64,000 nucleotides of DNA, taken from assembly GCA_938040055.1 (NCBI GenBank), contig CALHWY010000012.1, forward strand, positions 1 through 64,000, read 5' to 3'. Every line of letters begins with the position of its first letter. The first letter of the stretch is position 1. This document shows, piece after piece, positions 53,246-63,468 of this stretch. The stretch comes from an uncultured Endomicrobiia bacterium. GTDB taxonomy: Bacteria > Elusimicrobiota > Endomicrobiia > Endomicrobiales > Endomicrobiaceae. Below the pieces are notes generated by a model. The model searched no databases, was not told the DNA's origin, and saw nothing but the letters and a program-made list of their open reading frames with translations. Position numbers and translations under genes: made by a program.

Positions 53246-54955
53246 ATGAAAAGAAAAACAAAAACCGTCAACAGAAGAAAAGTATTGGCTTTTGCCGTGC
53301 TTTTCATTTTTTTTGCTTTATTTATCAAACTGGTCTATGTGCAGATTTTTATGTACGCCAAAATCAACAAAGCCGTGGAGCGGATGGTAAGACGGGAGAA
53401 TATTGAGATGCCTAAAAGAGGCGATATTCTTGACGCCAGGGGAAGAGTGCTTGCCACAAGCGTAAGAAGGTATTCTCCTTTTCTTGATCCCAAACTTGTT
53501 CTTGATTTCGGCGAACTCAAAAAAAAGCTTTCCGTTTACGGAATTAAAATCAAACAGAAAAACCTTAAAGAGTTCGGAAATACTTCTTATGTCCCGTTTC
53601 CGTATATTCTTGACGAAGAGATTGTAAGAAAAATTAAAGCCGAAAAAATACTCGGAGTGGGCTTTGACAGCAAGTACATAAGACAGTATCCCGAAGGGAG
53701 GCTTCTGTCCCACATACTCGGAATAACAGGCTCGGACGGCAAAGGACTTGAAGGCATAGAGAAAGTATGCGACGCTTATCTTTCCGGGGAAAAAGTCAAA
53801 ACCGGACAATATAAAGACGGCCGAGGCAGAGTTATACACGATAAATTTGTCGACGCTTCGAAAATAAGGGGTCTTGATATTACCTTGACCATAGATAAAA
53901 ATATCCAGTTTATAGCGGAGCAGGAGCTTAGGAAAGCTTTTTCCGACAACAAAGCGTCGAAAGCCGTCTGCATTGTCCAAAACCCTAAAAACGGCGCGAT
54001 TGTTGCCATGGTCTCTCTTCCGGATTTCGATTTTAGCGATAAAATTAAAAATTCCGGCGTCCTGCGCAATGCGGCTATAAGCGATATTTTCGAACCCGGG
54101 TCGACTTTTAAAATAGTAACCGTAGGCGCCGCGCTTGATTCGGGATTTATAAAACCGGATGATGTCTTTTATCTTGAAAACGGAAGAATGAAAATAGGCC
54201 GACATACGATCAGAGACGATCATAAGATAAAAGGCTATGCGTCACTCGGCAAAGCGATGGAGCAGTCTTCAAACATAGGAATGGTCAAAATAGCGCAGAA
54301 AATGGGCAATGCGAATTTTTACTCCGCGATAAGGAAGTTCGGCTTTTATTCGCTCAGCGGAATTGATCTTCCGGGGGAAGCGAAAGGGCTTCTTCTTGAC
54401 GAACAAAACTGGAGCGCTCTTACCCTGCCGACGGTTTCTTTCGGGCAGGGGATAGGAGTGACCGCCATACAGCTTGTAAACGCGTTTTCAGCGGTTGCCA
54501 ACGGCGGGAAATTAATGAAGCCGATAATAATAAAAAATATTGAAAATACTTCTTTGGAAAATATGTCTTTTTTTGAACCGCAGGAAATACGCTCTGTCAT
54601 GAGCGCCGAAACGGCTGCGCGGATGAGAAAAATACTAAAAGACGTTGTGGAAAAAGGAACCGGAAAAAACGCCAAGGTTCCCGGTTATTCATCCGGAGGA
54701 AAAACCGGAACGGCGCAGAAAATAGATCCCCGGACAAGGAAATATTCAACAAAACATTATATCGCTTCTTTTTGCGGGATGGTCCCTGCGCTGGAGCCCG
54801 AACTGGTCATTCTTGTGATAATAGACGAACCTAAGGGCGATTATTACGCGGCGTCGGTAGCTTCTCCCGTTTTTTCCAGGATAGCCGGCCGCTGCGCGCA
54901 ATATCTGGACTTGCGCCGGGATGAGCCCGAAAGCGTAAGCAAAACGGTAAAATAA
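53246..54955 (+). CDS. ftsI: Division transpeptidase FtsI (PBP3)
   Basis: Class B penicillin-binding protein of 569 residues. A single membrane anchor (about 13-33), a pedestal domain with RGDILDARGRVLATS, and the transpeptidase domain with SxxK (EPGSTFKIV), SxN (QSSNIGM) and KTG (GKTGTAQK). No PASTA domains. It makes septal cross-links together with FtsW, encoded downstream. Confidence 0.96.
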   Translation: MKRKTKTVNRRKVLAFAVLFIFFALFIKLVYVQIFMYAKINKAVERMVRRENIEMPKRGDILDARGRVLATSVRRYSPFLDPKLVLDFGELKKKLSVYGIKIKQKNLKEFGNTSYVPFPYILDEEIVRKIKAEKILGVGFDSKYIRQYPEGRLLSHILGITGSDGKGLEGIEKVCDAYLSGEKVKTGQYKDGRGRVIHDKFVDASKIRGLDITLTIDKNIQFIAEQELRKAFSDNKASKAVCIVQNPKNGAIVAMVSLPDFDFSDKIKNSGVLRNAAISDIFEPGSTFKIVTVGAALDSGFIKPDDVFYLENGRMKIGRHTIRDDHKIKGYASLGKAMEQSSNIGMVKIAQKMGNANFYSAIRKFGFYSLSGIDLPGEAKGLLLDEQNWSALTLPTVSFGQGIGVTAIQLVNAFSAVANGGKLMKPIIIKNIENTSLENMSFFEPQEIRSVMSAETAARMRKILKDVVEKGTGKNAKVPGYSSGGKTGTAQKIDPRTRKYSTKHYIASFCGMVPALEPELVILVIIDEPKGDYYAASVASPVFSRIAGRCAQYLDLRRDEPESVSKTVK

Positions 54956-54979
54956 AACAAAGTATGAAAAGGTAAACCT

Positions 54980-56515
54980 ATGAAATTAAAAGATATTCTT
55001 CCGCTCAAGGGCGCTGTCGTTTACGGAGATGAAAATACGGAAATTTCAGGCGTTTCTTACGACAGCCGCACTCTAAAAAAAGGCGATGTTTTTTTTGCGC
55101 TGCCCGGACGCGGTACTGACGGGAAAAATTTTATAGAAGAGGCCGTTCGAAAAGGCGCATCCGTCATTGTCGCGCCGGAAAAAAACGAAAACGTTTCTCT
55201 ACCGCAGATACAGGCAAACGATATTTTTGCTTTTATGGCCGAATTCTGCGCGGTTTTTTACGGGCATCCGGACAGGGAAATGAAGGTGATAGGCATTACC
55301 GGCACAAACGGCAAAACTACGGTGACGTATATGATTGAAAGTATTTTGTCTTGCTGCGCGGTAAAATGCGGAGTTATCGGAACGGTAAATTACAGATATG
55401 CCGGAAAGGTTTTTGAGGCTCCCAATACTACGCCGCAGTCCGCGGATATTTTCAGGATGATGAGGGAAATGCTTGATGCGGGCACGGATCATATAATAAT
55501 GGAAGTTTCTTCTCACGCTCTTGCTTTGGGAAGGGTTGCCGGAATAGATTTCGATATGGCAGTTTTTACAAATCTTACAAGAGATCATCTTGATTTCCAT
55601 AAAAATATGGATAAATATTTTGAGGCAAAAAGCCTGCTGTTTTCCGGGCTGGGAAAAGGCGCAAAAAGTTCCGTGAAGTATGCTATAATTAATGCCGATG
55701 ACAAATACGGCAAAAAGCTTTCAAAAATCAATATTAATGCTGAAAAAATTTTATATGGCGCAAAGCCGGAAAGCGAAGCCGGTTTTAAGGCCGCAGACAT
55801 ATCCGTTTTAAGCGGCGGAAGCGGTTTCGGCATTGCTTATCAAGGCATTGTCCGGCGGGTCGCAATACCCCATATCGGTTTGCACAATGTTTATAATGCT
55901 TTGGCGGCCGTTGCTTCATGCGTTTGCTGCGGCATTGATTTTGAAAAAGCGGTTGACGGGCTGAGCAATGCGGCGCAGGTTCCTGGAAGGCTTGAGCGTA
56001 TAAACGTTAAAAGTTCCGGTTTTGAAGTCGTAGTGGATTATGCTCATACGGATGACGCGCTCAAAAACGTTTTAAACGCTCTCAGACAGCTGAAACCGAA
56101 AAGAATTATTACCGTTTTCGGATGCGGCGGCGACCGCGACAGGGCGAAAAGACCTTTGATGGGAAAAACCGCGGCGGAAATGAGCGATTTTGTTTTTATA
56201 ACTTCGGACAATCCCAGAACGGAGGAACCCTCGCAGATCATTCTTGACATTGAAGTAGGAATAAAAAGAGCCGGAAAAAACAACTATAAAGTGACGGTTG
56301 AACGCGAACAGGCCATAAAAGAATCCGTTATGATGGCGCGGAAAGGCGACATAGTTCTTCTGGCAGGAAAAGGACATGAGACTTTTCAGATTACAGGCAA
56401 TGAAAAAAAACATTTCAACGATATGGAAACCGCCCGCAAATATCTTAAAATTAAAGAGGCGCTAAAAGCTGAAACGGCGGCCGGGCGCGTAGAGCAAAAG
56501 GAGTTTGATTTCTGA
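54980..56515 (+). CDS. murE: UDP-MurNAc-tripeptide synthetase MurE, DAP type
   Basis: Adds the third stem-peptide residue. ATP site GITGTNGKTTVTY, and the specificity motif DNPRTEEP, whose DNPR is the mark of meso-diaminopimelate enzymes. 511 residues. The stop overlaps the murF start (TGATG). Confidence 0.96.
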   Translation: MKLKDILPLKGAVVYGDENTEISGVSYDSRTLKKGDVFFALPGRGTDGKNFIEEAVRKGASVIVAPEKNENVSLPQIQANDIFAFMAEFCAVFYGHPDREMKVIGITGTNGKTTVTYMIESILSCCAVKCGVIGTVNYRYAGKVFEAPNTTPQSADIFRMMREMLDAGTDHIIMEVSSHALALGRVAGIDFDMAVFTNLTRDHLDFHKNMDKYFEAKSLLFSGLGKGAKSSVKYAIINADDKYGKKLSKININAEKILYGAKPESEAGFKAADISVLSGGSGFGIAYQGIVRRVAIPHIGLHNVYNALAAVASCVCCGIDFEKAVDGLSNAAQVPGRLERINVKSSGFEVVVDYAHTDDALKNVLNALRQLKPKRIITVFGCGGDRDRAKRPLMGKTAAEMSDFVFITSDNPRTEEPSQIILDIEVGIKRAGKNNYKVTVEREQAIKESVMMARKGDIVLLAGKGHETFQITGNEKKHFNDMETARKYLKIKEALKAETAAGRVEQKEFDF

Positions 56516-57909
56516 TGGAGTCATTTTATCTGAAAGATCTTGTCAAAGCCGTTAAAGGGAAATTTTTGCTGGGAGACCCGAATATTCCCGTCAAAAGCGT
56601 TTCGATCGATTCAAGAACCGTTAAAAAGGGGCAGTTTTATTTTGCGCTGAAAGGTAAAAATTTCGACGGGCATGATTTTATAAAAGAATGCATTGAAAGA
56701 GAAGCCGGGGGAATAGTGTATTCCAGGGACGATATAGACCTTGCGAAACCTTTTCCCAATTTTCCTGCCGTCGTCAAAGTCAAAGACACTCTGCCGGCTC
56801 TCGGCGATCTGGCGAAAGCTTACAGAAAACGCTGCGGGAAAATAAAAGTTATCGGCATAACCGGCTCCAATGGAAAAACCACGACAAAAGAAATGCTGGC
56901 CTCAATTCTCGGCAAAAAAGGAAAGACCGTCAGCAATAAAGGCAATTTTAACAACAGAATAGGACTGCCCCTTTCGGTTTTAAACCTGCAAACGGATACT
57001 GAATACGCCGTGTTTGAAATGGGCACTTCGCTCAACGGAGAAATAAAAATACTTGCCGATATAACGGCTCCGGACGCGGCCGTAATAACCAATATAGGCT
57101 GTTCGCATCTTGAAACTTTCGGATCTCCGGCGGGCGTGTTTAAAGAAAAAAGAGCGCTGTTCGACAGCGTGTCCGCAGACGGTTTTGTGGCAATAAACGC
57201 CGATGACGAAATATTAAAAGGCATTTCCCGCAAAACTTATTCAAAGGCTGTGACTTTCGGTCTTTACGGCGGGGCGGATGTATACGCCCGCAATATAACC
57301 TTGTGGACGGATAAGCCCGCGTTTGAGCTTTACGTATACGGAAAAACCGCCGAAATAACTATGCCGGTCAAAGGAAAGTTTAACATAGCCAACGCTTTGG
57401 CGGCGGCCGCGGTCGCTTGCGGGCTGGGATTTACGCCTGAAGAAATTAAGACGGGAATAGAGAGTTTTATTCCTCCTGCCATGAGAATGGAAACTTTTAA
57501 AACGGGTTCGGGCGTCGTACTTATAAACGACGCTTATAACGCCAATCCTTCTTCCATGGCGGAAGCGGTGCAGGGAGTGTGCGAGGCGTATCCCGACGGA
57601 GAGATAAATCTTGTCCTTGGGGACATGCTTGAACTCGGCGGGAATGCCGCGGCTTATCACAGGGAGACGGGCGGCATTATAAATGAAATGCCCCGGATTC
57701 ATAAAATTTTTCTGCTCGGAGAACTTAGCGAAAACATAAAAAAAGCGATAAATAAAAAAGAAGTTTACTCGGCCTCCGGCAGGGACGAACTTCTTGCCTT
57801 GATAAACAAATACGCAAACGATAATCCGAAAACCGTTTATCTTTTCAAAGGTTCCCGGGCAATGAAGCTGGAAGAAGTTTATAATGCGTTGAGAAAAAAA
57901 CTGGATTAA
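56515..57909 (+). CDS. murF: UDP-MurNAc-tripeptide--D-Ala-D-Ala ligase
   Basis: Adds D-Ala-D-Ala to complete the stem peptide. ATP site GITGSNGKTTTKEML, NKGNFNNRIGLPLSVL, and NDAYNANPSSM. 464 residues. Coupled to murE. Confidence 0.96.
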   Translation: MESFYLKDLVKAVKGKFLLGDPNIPVKSVSIDSRTVKKGQFYFALKGKNFDGHDFIKECIEREAGGIVYSRDDIDLAKPFPNFPAVVKVKDTLPALGDLAKAYRKRCGKIKVIGITGSNGKTTTKEMLASILGKKGKTVSNKGNFNNRIGLPLSVLNLQTDTEYAVFEMGTSLNGEIKILADITAPDAAVITNIGCSHLETFGSPAGVFKEKRALFDSVSADGFVAINADDEILKGISRKTYSKAVTFGLYGGADVYARNITLWTDKPAFELYVYGKTAEITMPVKGKFNIANALAAAAVACGLGFTPEEIKTGIESFIPPAMRMETFKTGSGVVLINDAYNANPSSMAEAVQGVCEAYPDGEINLVLGDMLELGGNAAAYHRETGGIINEMPRIHKIFLLGELSENIKKAINKKEVYSASGRDELLALINKYANDNPKTVYLFKGSRAMKLEEVYNALRKKLD

Positions 57910-57921
57910 AAGGAAGAAAAA

Positions 57922-59007
57922 GTGTTATATCATATTTTTTACAGTCTTAGCTCTTATTTCAGCCCGTTCAATGTTTTTCAGTATATCACTTTTAGGGCCG
58001 GCGGCGCGGTTTTGACAAGTCTTCTTATTTGTTTTCTGGCAGGCCCTTTTGTCATAAAAAGGCTGAAAAACATGAAAGTCGGCCAGACCGTAAGGTCGGA
58101 CGGGCCTTCCTCGCATCATATGAAAAACGGCACTCCCACGATGGGGGGGCTGCTGATTTTAATTTCAATTATTATTTCCTCTCTTCTTTGGACAAGGCTT
58201 GACAACAGGTTTATAATATGGCTGCTTTCCGGGACTTTGTGGCTCGGGTTTATAGGTTTTTTCGACGATTACATAAAACTCAAAAAAAAGAATCCCAACG
58301 GACTTTCCGCAAAGGGAAAACTTTTCGGACAGACCGTTTTCGCCGTTTCTTTTGCCGCTTATTTAAGTTTTTTTCCGGCCAATCCGGAATATTTCACTCT
58401 TGTAAACATTCCTTTTCTTAAGGGCGTTTTTGTGGATTTTTCTTTTTTTTATTTTGTTTTCGTGATGATAATAGTCGTCGGAAGTTCTAATGCCGTTAAT
58501 CTGACCGACGGATTGGACGGGCTGGCCACGGGCTGTATAGTCATTGCGGCTTTTACCCTTGCTTTGCTGGCTTATTTCGCGGGGCATTTCCAGATAGCCG
58601 GTTATTTAAAAATAGTTTCCGTTCAGGGCGCCGGGGAGATAACGGTTTTCCTTTTTGCCGTGGCGGGCGCAGGGCTGGGTTTTTTATGGTACAACTCCCA
58701 TCCCGCCGAAGTTTTTATGGGCGATACCGGCAGCCTGTTTTTGGGAGGAGTTCTGGGGATGACGGCGGTGTCTATCAAGCAGGAACTTATACTCGTGCTC
58801 ATAGGAGGCGTTTTCGTCATGGAGGCGCTTTCGGTGCTGATACAGGTCTCGGTTTATAAAAGGACAAAAAAAAGAGTTTTTAAAATGGCGCCTTTGCACC
58901 ATCATTTTGAAATGCTGGGCATGACTGAAACGAAAGTGACCATAAGGTTTTGGATAATAGCAATAATTTTGGCCATACTTTCATTCGCTTCACTGAAACT
59001 GAGGTAA
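57922..59007 (+). CDS. mraY: Phospho-N-acetylmuramoyl-pentapeptide-transferase
   Basis: Makes lipid I in the inner membrane; about ten membrane helices over 361 residues. Catalytic segments FFDDYIK, NAVNLTDGLDGLATG, and the HHHFE motif in APLHHHFEMLG. The start is a GTG at 57922 with AAAAGGAAG upstream. Confidence 0.96.
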   Translation: MLYHIFYSLSSYFSPFNVFQYITFRAGGAVLTSLLICFLAGPFVIKRLKNMKVGQTVRSDGPSSHHMKNGTPTMGGLLILISIIISSLLWTRLDNRFIIWLLSGTLWLGFIGFFDDYIKLKKKNPNGLSAKGKLFGQTVFAVSFAAYLSFFPANPEYFTLVNIPFLKGVFVDFSFFYFVFVMIIVVGSSNAVNLTDGLDGLATGCIVIAAFTLALLAYFAGHFQIAGYLKIVSVQGAGEITVFLFAVAGAGLGFLWYNSHPAEVFMGDTGSLFLGGVLGMTAVSIKQELILVLIGGVFVMEALSVLIQVSVYKRTKKRVFKMAPLHHHFEMLGMTETKVTIRFWIIAIILAILSFASLKLR

Positions 59008-59012
59008 TAAAA

Positions 59013-60329
59013 TTGAAAAATAAAAAAAATATCGCCGTTCTGGGGCTTGGCAAAAGCGGCATTGCGGCGGCAAATCTGGCCGTGAAGCTGGGTTTTGACG
59101 TTTTCGCCAGCGATAAAGGCGTGAAAAGAACGGTAAAGGCTTTGAATAAAAAAGTTGATACCGAGTTCGCGGGGCATACGGACAGGGTACTTTCATCTTC
59201 TTTAATCGTAAAAAGTCCCGGAATACATCCTGATATAGATATCTTAAAAAAGGCAAAAGCCGCGAAAATTCCCGTAATAAGCGAACTCAGGTTTGCTCTT
59301 GATAATTCCAAATACAAAAAACTTATAGCCGTTACGGGCACCAACGGAAAAACCACCACTACGGATCTCATATCAAAAATAATAAAAAAAGTTTTTAAAA
59401 AATCGTTCGTTTGCGGGAATATAGGATTTCCGCTTTCCGGCAAGGCTTTGAAAACTTCGAAAGACGCCGTAATTACTTTGGAAGTTTCAAGTTACCAGCT
59501 TGAAGACACTCCGGGTTTCAGCCCAGATATTTCGGTTTTGCTGAATATTACTCCCGACCATCTGGAGCATCATAAAACCATGGATAATTATGCGGCGGCG
59601 AAAAAAAATATTTTTTTAAGCCAGAAGCCCTCCGGTTTTGCCGTTATTAACGCCGATGATAAGATATGCAGAAAAATAGCTTTGCGCGCGAAAGCCGAGA
59701 AAGTCTTTTTCAGCAAAAAGCCTTTAAAAAAGGGCGTTTATTACCAAGACGGGAAAATACATATAAACATAAAAGGCGAAAAAGCCGAAATAAAGCCCCG
59801 TATCGCAATACCCGGCATGCACAATATCGAAAATATTCTCGCGGCCGCGGCAGCCGCTTTCTGCGCTGGCGTCAAGCCTTCGGTGATTGAAAAAACGATC
59901 TCTTCGTATAAAGGCGTGGAGCACAGAATTGAATTCGTGAGAGAAATAAACGGAACGCGTTATTATAATGATTCGAAATCGACCAATGTCGACTCGACAA
60001 GGGTAGCTCTTGAATCTTTTGAAGGCAATATTCTTCTGATTATGGGAGGACTGGACAAAGGGGCTCCTTACACGCCTTTGGCCGGGCAGGTAAAAAAGAA
60101 AGTAAAAATAATTTATCTTATAGGAGAAGCGGCGGGAAAGATTAAAAAAGATCTTTGCGGAGCCGTTTTTATCGAATCGGGAAATATTGAAAATGCCGTC
60201 AGACACGCTTTTAAAACGGCCGGAAGTAAAGATATAGTTTTGCTTTCGCCGGCCTGCGCTTCTTTTGACCAGTTCTCCGGTTTTGAAGAACGCGGTAAAT
60301 TGTTTAAAGAGCTGGTAAACAAACTTTAA
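59013..60329 (+). CDS. murD: UDP-MurNAc-L-alanine--D-glutamate ligase
   Basis: Adds D-glutamate to the stem peptide. Rossmann start IAVLGLGKSGIAAANLA, ATP site VTGTNGKTTTTDLI, and YNDSKSTNVDSTRVAL. 438 residues from a TTG at 59013, which has GAGG 8 bases upstream just after mraY. An in-frame ATG at 58950 lies within mraY and would add unrelated residues. Confidence 0.94.
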   Translation: MKNKKNIAVLGLGKSGIAAANLAVKLGFDVFASDKGVKRTVKALNKKVDTEFAGHTDRVLSSSLIVKSPGIHPDIDILKKAKAAKIPVISELRFALDNSKYKKLIAVTGTNGKTTTTDLISKIIKKVFKKSFVCGNIGFPLSGKALKTSKDAVITLEVSSYQLEDTPGFSPDISVLLNITPDHLEHHKTMDNYAAAKKNIFLSQKPSGFAVINADDKICRKIALRAKAEKVFFSKKPLKKGVYYQDGKIHINIKGEKAEIKPRIAIPGMHNIENILAAAAAAFCAGVKPSVIEKTISSYKGVEHRIEFVREINGTRYYNDSKSTNVDSTRVALESFEGNILLIMGGLDKGAPYTPLAGQVKKKVKIIYLIGEAAGKIKKDLCGAVFIESGNIENAVRHAFKTAGSKDIVLLSPACASFDQFSGFEERGKLFKELVNKL

Positions 60330-60547
60330 ATTTTCTTATGCGGCGCGTATATGTTTTTGATATCGCCTGAAATGTTTGCAAGACATGTGAATGCGGGGCG
60401 AATCCGGCGGGAAAGCGTCTCGTTTGGAAAAATTACGGATTTCAGCCGTTTTTGCCGCAAAAGACGTATAACATATACACAATCTCCGGGATGTTTATGG
60501 AGAAAAGCGTTTTGCGGTAAAAATCCGCTGCGGGATCGGGATAAATA

Positions 60548-61651
60548 ATGTTCGGTATAGATTTTAAGAAATACGATTTTTTTCTCATGCTGATTATATC
60601 AATCGCCGTTATTTTCGGCGCTATGATGGTTTTCTCTTCAAGCGTTATTATGGCCGACGTGAGATGGGCGAGCCCTTATATGTTTTTTCTTAAGCAGATG
60701 ATTTGGGTCGGCGTAGGCTTTGCCGCTATGGCGGTGACGGCTTTTTTTATCGATTATAACTTTTACCGCAAATACGCCAAAGTATTATACGCGGCCGCGC
60801 TTATATCCGTCGCGGCGGTACTGTTTTTTGGGGTTACAAGAGGCGGAGCCAGAAGATGGTTCGGACTGGGATTCGCCACCGTGCAGCCGTCTGAAGCCGC
60901 GAAAATAGCGATGGTAATTATGACGGCCGATTTTATAGAGAGAAAAAAAGATATGCTCGGACAGTGGCAGGGTCTTATAGCTCCGGCAGTGCTGCTTCTT
61001 TTGCTGATTTTTCCGATAGCGGCCGAGCCTGATCTGGGAACGCCGATACTTATATCGTCCGTTTGTTTTGCCATGCTGTTTTGCGCCGGCATAAAAATAC
61101 AGGCGGTTTTTGCGCTGCTTGGCTCAGGAGCCCTTTTGATAGCGGAAGAAATCGCCAGAAAACCTTACAGACTTGAAAGGATGAGGGATTATTTCGGTTC
61201 GGTGGTTAACATAGACGCCGCGTCATATCAGGTAAAACAGTCTCTTTATGCTTTGGGCTCGGGCGGCTTTTTCGGAAAAGGGCCGGGAAAAAGCGAGATG
61301 AAGCTTATGTATCTCCCAGAAGCGCACACGGATTTTATTTTTCCGGTCGTAGGAGAAGAACTCGGTTTTATAGGAGCCGCCGCCGTCGTTTCTTTTTTTA
61401 TTTATATTTTTCTAAAAGGCGTCAATATAAGCAAAAACGCTCCGGATAAGTTTGCGCAATATCTTGCTTTGGGCATAACTTGTCTGATAGTTTTTCAGGC
61501 TTTGATAAACTTGTCGGTCGCCACGGGCATGTTTCCCGCAAAAGGACTTCCATTGCCGTTCATATCTTTCGGCGGAACCTCTCTGGTAATAAACATGGCC
61601 GCCGCGGGCATACTTATCAATTTATCCCGGTATAAGAGTGTTCCGAAATGA
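60548..61651 (+). CDS. ftsW: Septal peptidoglycan glycosyltransferase FtsW
   Basis: SEDS-family polymerase of 367 residues with about ten membrane helices. The segments GGARRWFGLG and VQPSEAAKIAMV, the putative catalytic Asp region AEPDLGTPILI, and FVVGEELGF-like EAHTDFIFPVVGEELGF are present. Place in the dcw cluster between murD and murG marks it as FtsW rather than RodA. A 218-base spacer precedes it. Overlaps murG (ATGA). Confidence 0.93.
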   Translation: MFGIDFKKYDFFLMLIISIAVIFGAMMVFSSSVIMADVRWASPYMFFLKQMIWVGVGFAAMAVTAFFIDYNFYRKYAKVLYAAALISVAAVLFFGVTRGGARRWFGLGFATVQPSEAAKIAMVIMTADFIERKKDMLGQWQGLIAPAVLLLLLIFPIAAEPDLGTPILISSVCFAMLFCAGIKIQAVFALLGSGALLIAEEIARKPYRLERMRDYFGSVVNIDAASYQVKQSLYALGSGGFFGKGPGKSEMKLMYLPEAHTDFIFPVVGEELGFIGAAAVVSFFIYIFLKGVNISKNAPDKFAQYLALGITCLIVFQALINLSVATGMFPAKGLPLPFISFGGTSLVINMAAAGILINLSRYKSVPK

Positions 61652-62724
61652 AAAATAAAAATATTATCATAGCCGCAAGCGGCACCGGAGGGCATATTTA
61701 TCCGGGGATAGCTTTGGCGCGCGAACTGGAAAAAGAAGGATTTACTCCGGTTTTTTTTGTCGGCGGCAATGAAGCTTCCGTGAAAATAATAGGAAACAGC
61801 GGCTTTAAGCATATTACATTTAATCTTTCGGGCATGCCCGGCAGACTCTCTTTTTCCTTTTTTATTTTTTTTGTAAAACTCGCGTTTTCGTTTTTTAAAG
61901 CGCTCAAAAATATTCTAAGCCTCAAACCCCGGGCGGTTGTGGGAGTCGGCGGATATATATCCGTTCCCGCCGTTTCGGCCGCCGCGATATGCGCAAAAAA
62001 AACTTTCATACACGAGCAAAACTATATTCCGGGAAAAGCCAATAAGCTTTTAAACGGATTCGCGCATAAGACGTTTATAAGTTTTAACGGATCCGGTGTG
62101 TTTTTTAAAAATAAAAAGAATATTTTTTATACGGGCTGTCCCGTAAGAAAAGAAATACTGGGCGTAACAAAACCGGATGCTTGCGGCAAGCTCGGGCTTG
62201 ACCGGAATGTTTTTACTCTTATGATTTTCGGCGGAAGCCTTGGGGCGGTAAAACTCAATGAAAACTCTTTTGAAGCGGTTAAAATGCTTGCCGGGGAAAT
62301 AAATATGCAGGTTATACATATAACCGGCAAAAAAAGTTTCGACGGGATAAAACTTAAAGCCGGAAATATGAAAAATTATCTGGTATTCGATTATATGCAC
62401 AATATCGCCGACGCTTACGCGGCGGCGGACATGGTTATATGCAGGGCCGGCGCGGGCGCAGTTTTCGAACTTATGCTTTTGGGAAAACCGGCGCTGCTTA
62501 TTCCCTACCCGTATGCGGCCGACAACCACCAGTATTATAACGCCGAAGAGGCCTCGCGCGGCGGGCATATGAGTTTTATTGAAGAAAAAGAAGCGTCTCC
62601 GCAAGTGATCGCCGGATTTATCCGGCGTCTTAAAGACGGATTAAAAGACAAAAAAGAAAAAAGTCCGGCCGTTTTTCCCCAGGAAATAATGGCCGCCGAG
62701 ATAATAAAAAGCATAAAAGGATAA
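61648..62724 (+). CDS. murG: MurG glycosyltransferase
   Basis: Adds GlcNAc to lipid I to give lipid II on the inner face of the membrane. GT-B fold with GTGGHIYPGIALARELE at the N terminus, HEQNYIPGKANKLL, and the UDP-GlcNAc site RAGAGAVFELMLLGKPALLIPYP, given here in two parts (RAGAGAVFEL, GKPALLIPYP). 358 residues. The cluster stops here; murC and murB do not follow. Confidence 0.95.
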   Translation: MKNKNIIIAASGTGGHIYPGIALARELEKEGFTPVFFVGGNEASVKIIGNSGFKHITFNLSGMPGRLSFSFFIFFVKLAFSFFKALKNILSLKPRAVVGVGGYISVPAVSAAAICAKKTFIHEQNYIPGKANKLLNGFAHKTFISFNGSGVFFKNKKNIFYTGCPVRKEILGVTKPDACGKLGLDRNVFTLMIFGGSLGAVKLNENSFEAVKMLAGEINMQVIHITGKKSFDGIKLKAGNMKNYLVFDYMHNIADAYAAADMVICRAGAGAVFELMLLGKPALLIPYPYAADNHQYYNAEEASRGGHMSFIEEKEASPQVIAGFIRRLKDGLKDKKEKSPAVFPQEIMAAEIIKSIKG

Positions 62725-62729
62725 TATAA

Positions 62730-63458
62730 ATGCATAATATTCTGGTTTCCAATGACGACGGCGTTAAAGGCCCGGGACTGCGGCCGCTTGTAAAGGAACT
62801 TTCGAAAATAGGAAAAGTTTACGTGATAGTTCCGAAAAACCAGATGTCGGGCACGGGGCACGGGATAACTCTGGCAAAGTTTAAAAGAGCCGAAGAGATA
62901 GACAAAAATTTCTACGCGATAAAAGGAGGAACGCCCGCGGACTGCGTCAAATACGGACTTTATTCTTTTCTTAAAAACAAAGTTGATCTTGTCGTATCCG
63001 GAATAAACACCTGTCCTAATCTCGGGCAGGATGTCATTTACTCCGGAACGGTGGGAGCCGCCAGAGAGGGCGCGCTTAAAGGAATTCCATCTCTTGCGGT
63101 TTCCGCGGCTGAAATGTACGCCCAGGATTATGCCCATTCCGCGGCTGCGGTAAGGGAGATTGCGGAAAAAATACTGAAAAGAAAGAAATATTTTAAAGGG
63201 ATATGTTTTAATGTCAACATACCCAGAAATTACAGAGGGGTTAAGCTGGCTCCTTTGGGATTAAGGGCTTATGACGAAAACGTAGAGACCGTCGCCGACG
63301 GCAAAGGCAATTTTTCATACAGACTTTCGGGAAGATATGTGTCCGGGGGGAAAAACAAAGGTTCCGATATCGATGCCGTAGAGCGGGGCTATATTTCGGT
63401 CACTCCTCTGATTCTTGATCAGACGAATTTCGAACTTTTAAAGAAAATCAAGCTGTAA
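62730..63458 (+). CDS. surE: 5'-nucleotidase SurE
   Basis: Metal-dependent nucleoside monophosphatase of the survival protein E family. Starts [17 protein letters not shown] with the metal-binding DD, followed by [11 protein letters not shown] and [20 protein letters not shown]. 242 residues, normal. Five bases after murG, in the same direction. Confidence 0.95.
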   Translation: MHNILVSNDDGVKGPGLRPLVKELSKIGKVYVIVPKNQMSGTGHGITLAKFKRAEEIDKNFYAIKGGTPADCVKYGLYSFLKNKVDLVVSGINTCPNLGQDVIYSGTVGAAREGALKGIPSLAVSAAEMYAQDYAHSAAAVREIAEKILKRKKYFKGICFNVNIPRNYRGVKLAPLGLRAYDENVETVADGKGNFSYRLSGRYVSGGKNKGSDIDAVERGYISVTPLILDQTNFELLKKIKL

Positions 63459-63468
63459 AAACGATAAT

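Noticed and set aside
53318..54223. 301-codon minus-strand open frame inside ftsI
   Set aside because: Antisense to conserved FtsI sequence; no signature and no ribosome binding site.
60351..60548. 65-codon frame between murD and ftsW
   Set aside because: No ribosome binding site, Arg/Cys-rich and unlike any division protein; FtsQ or MurC cannot be made from it.
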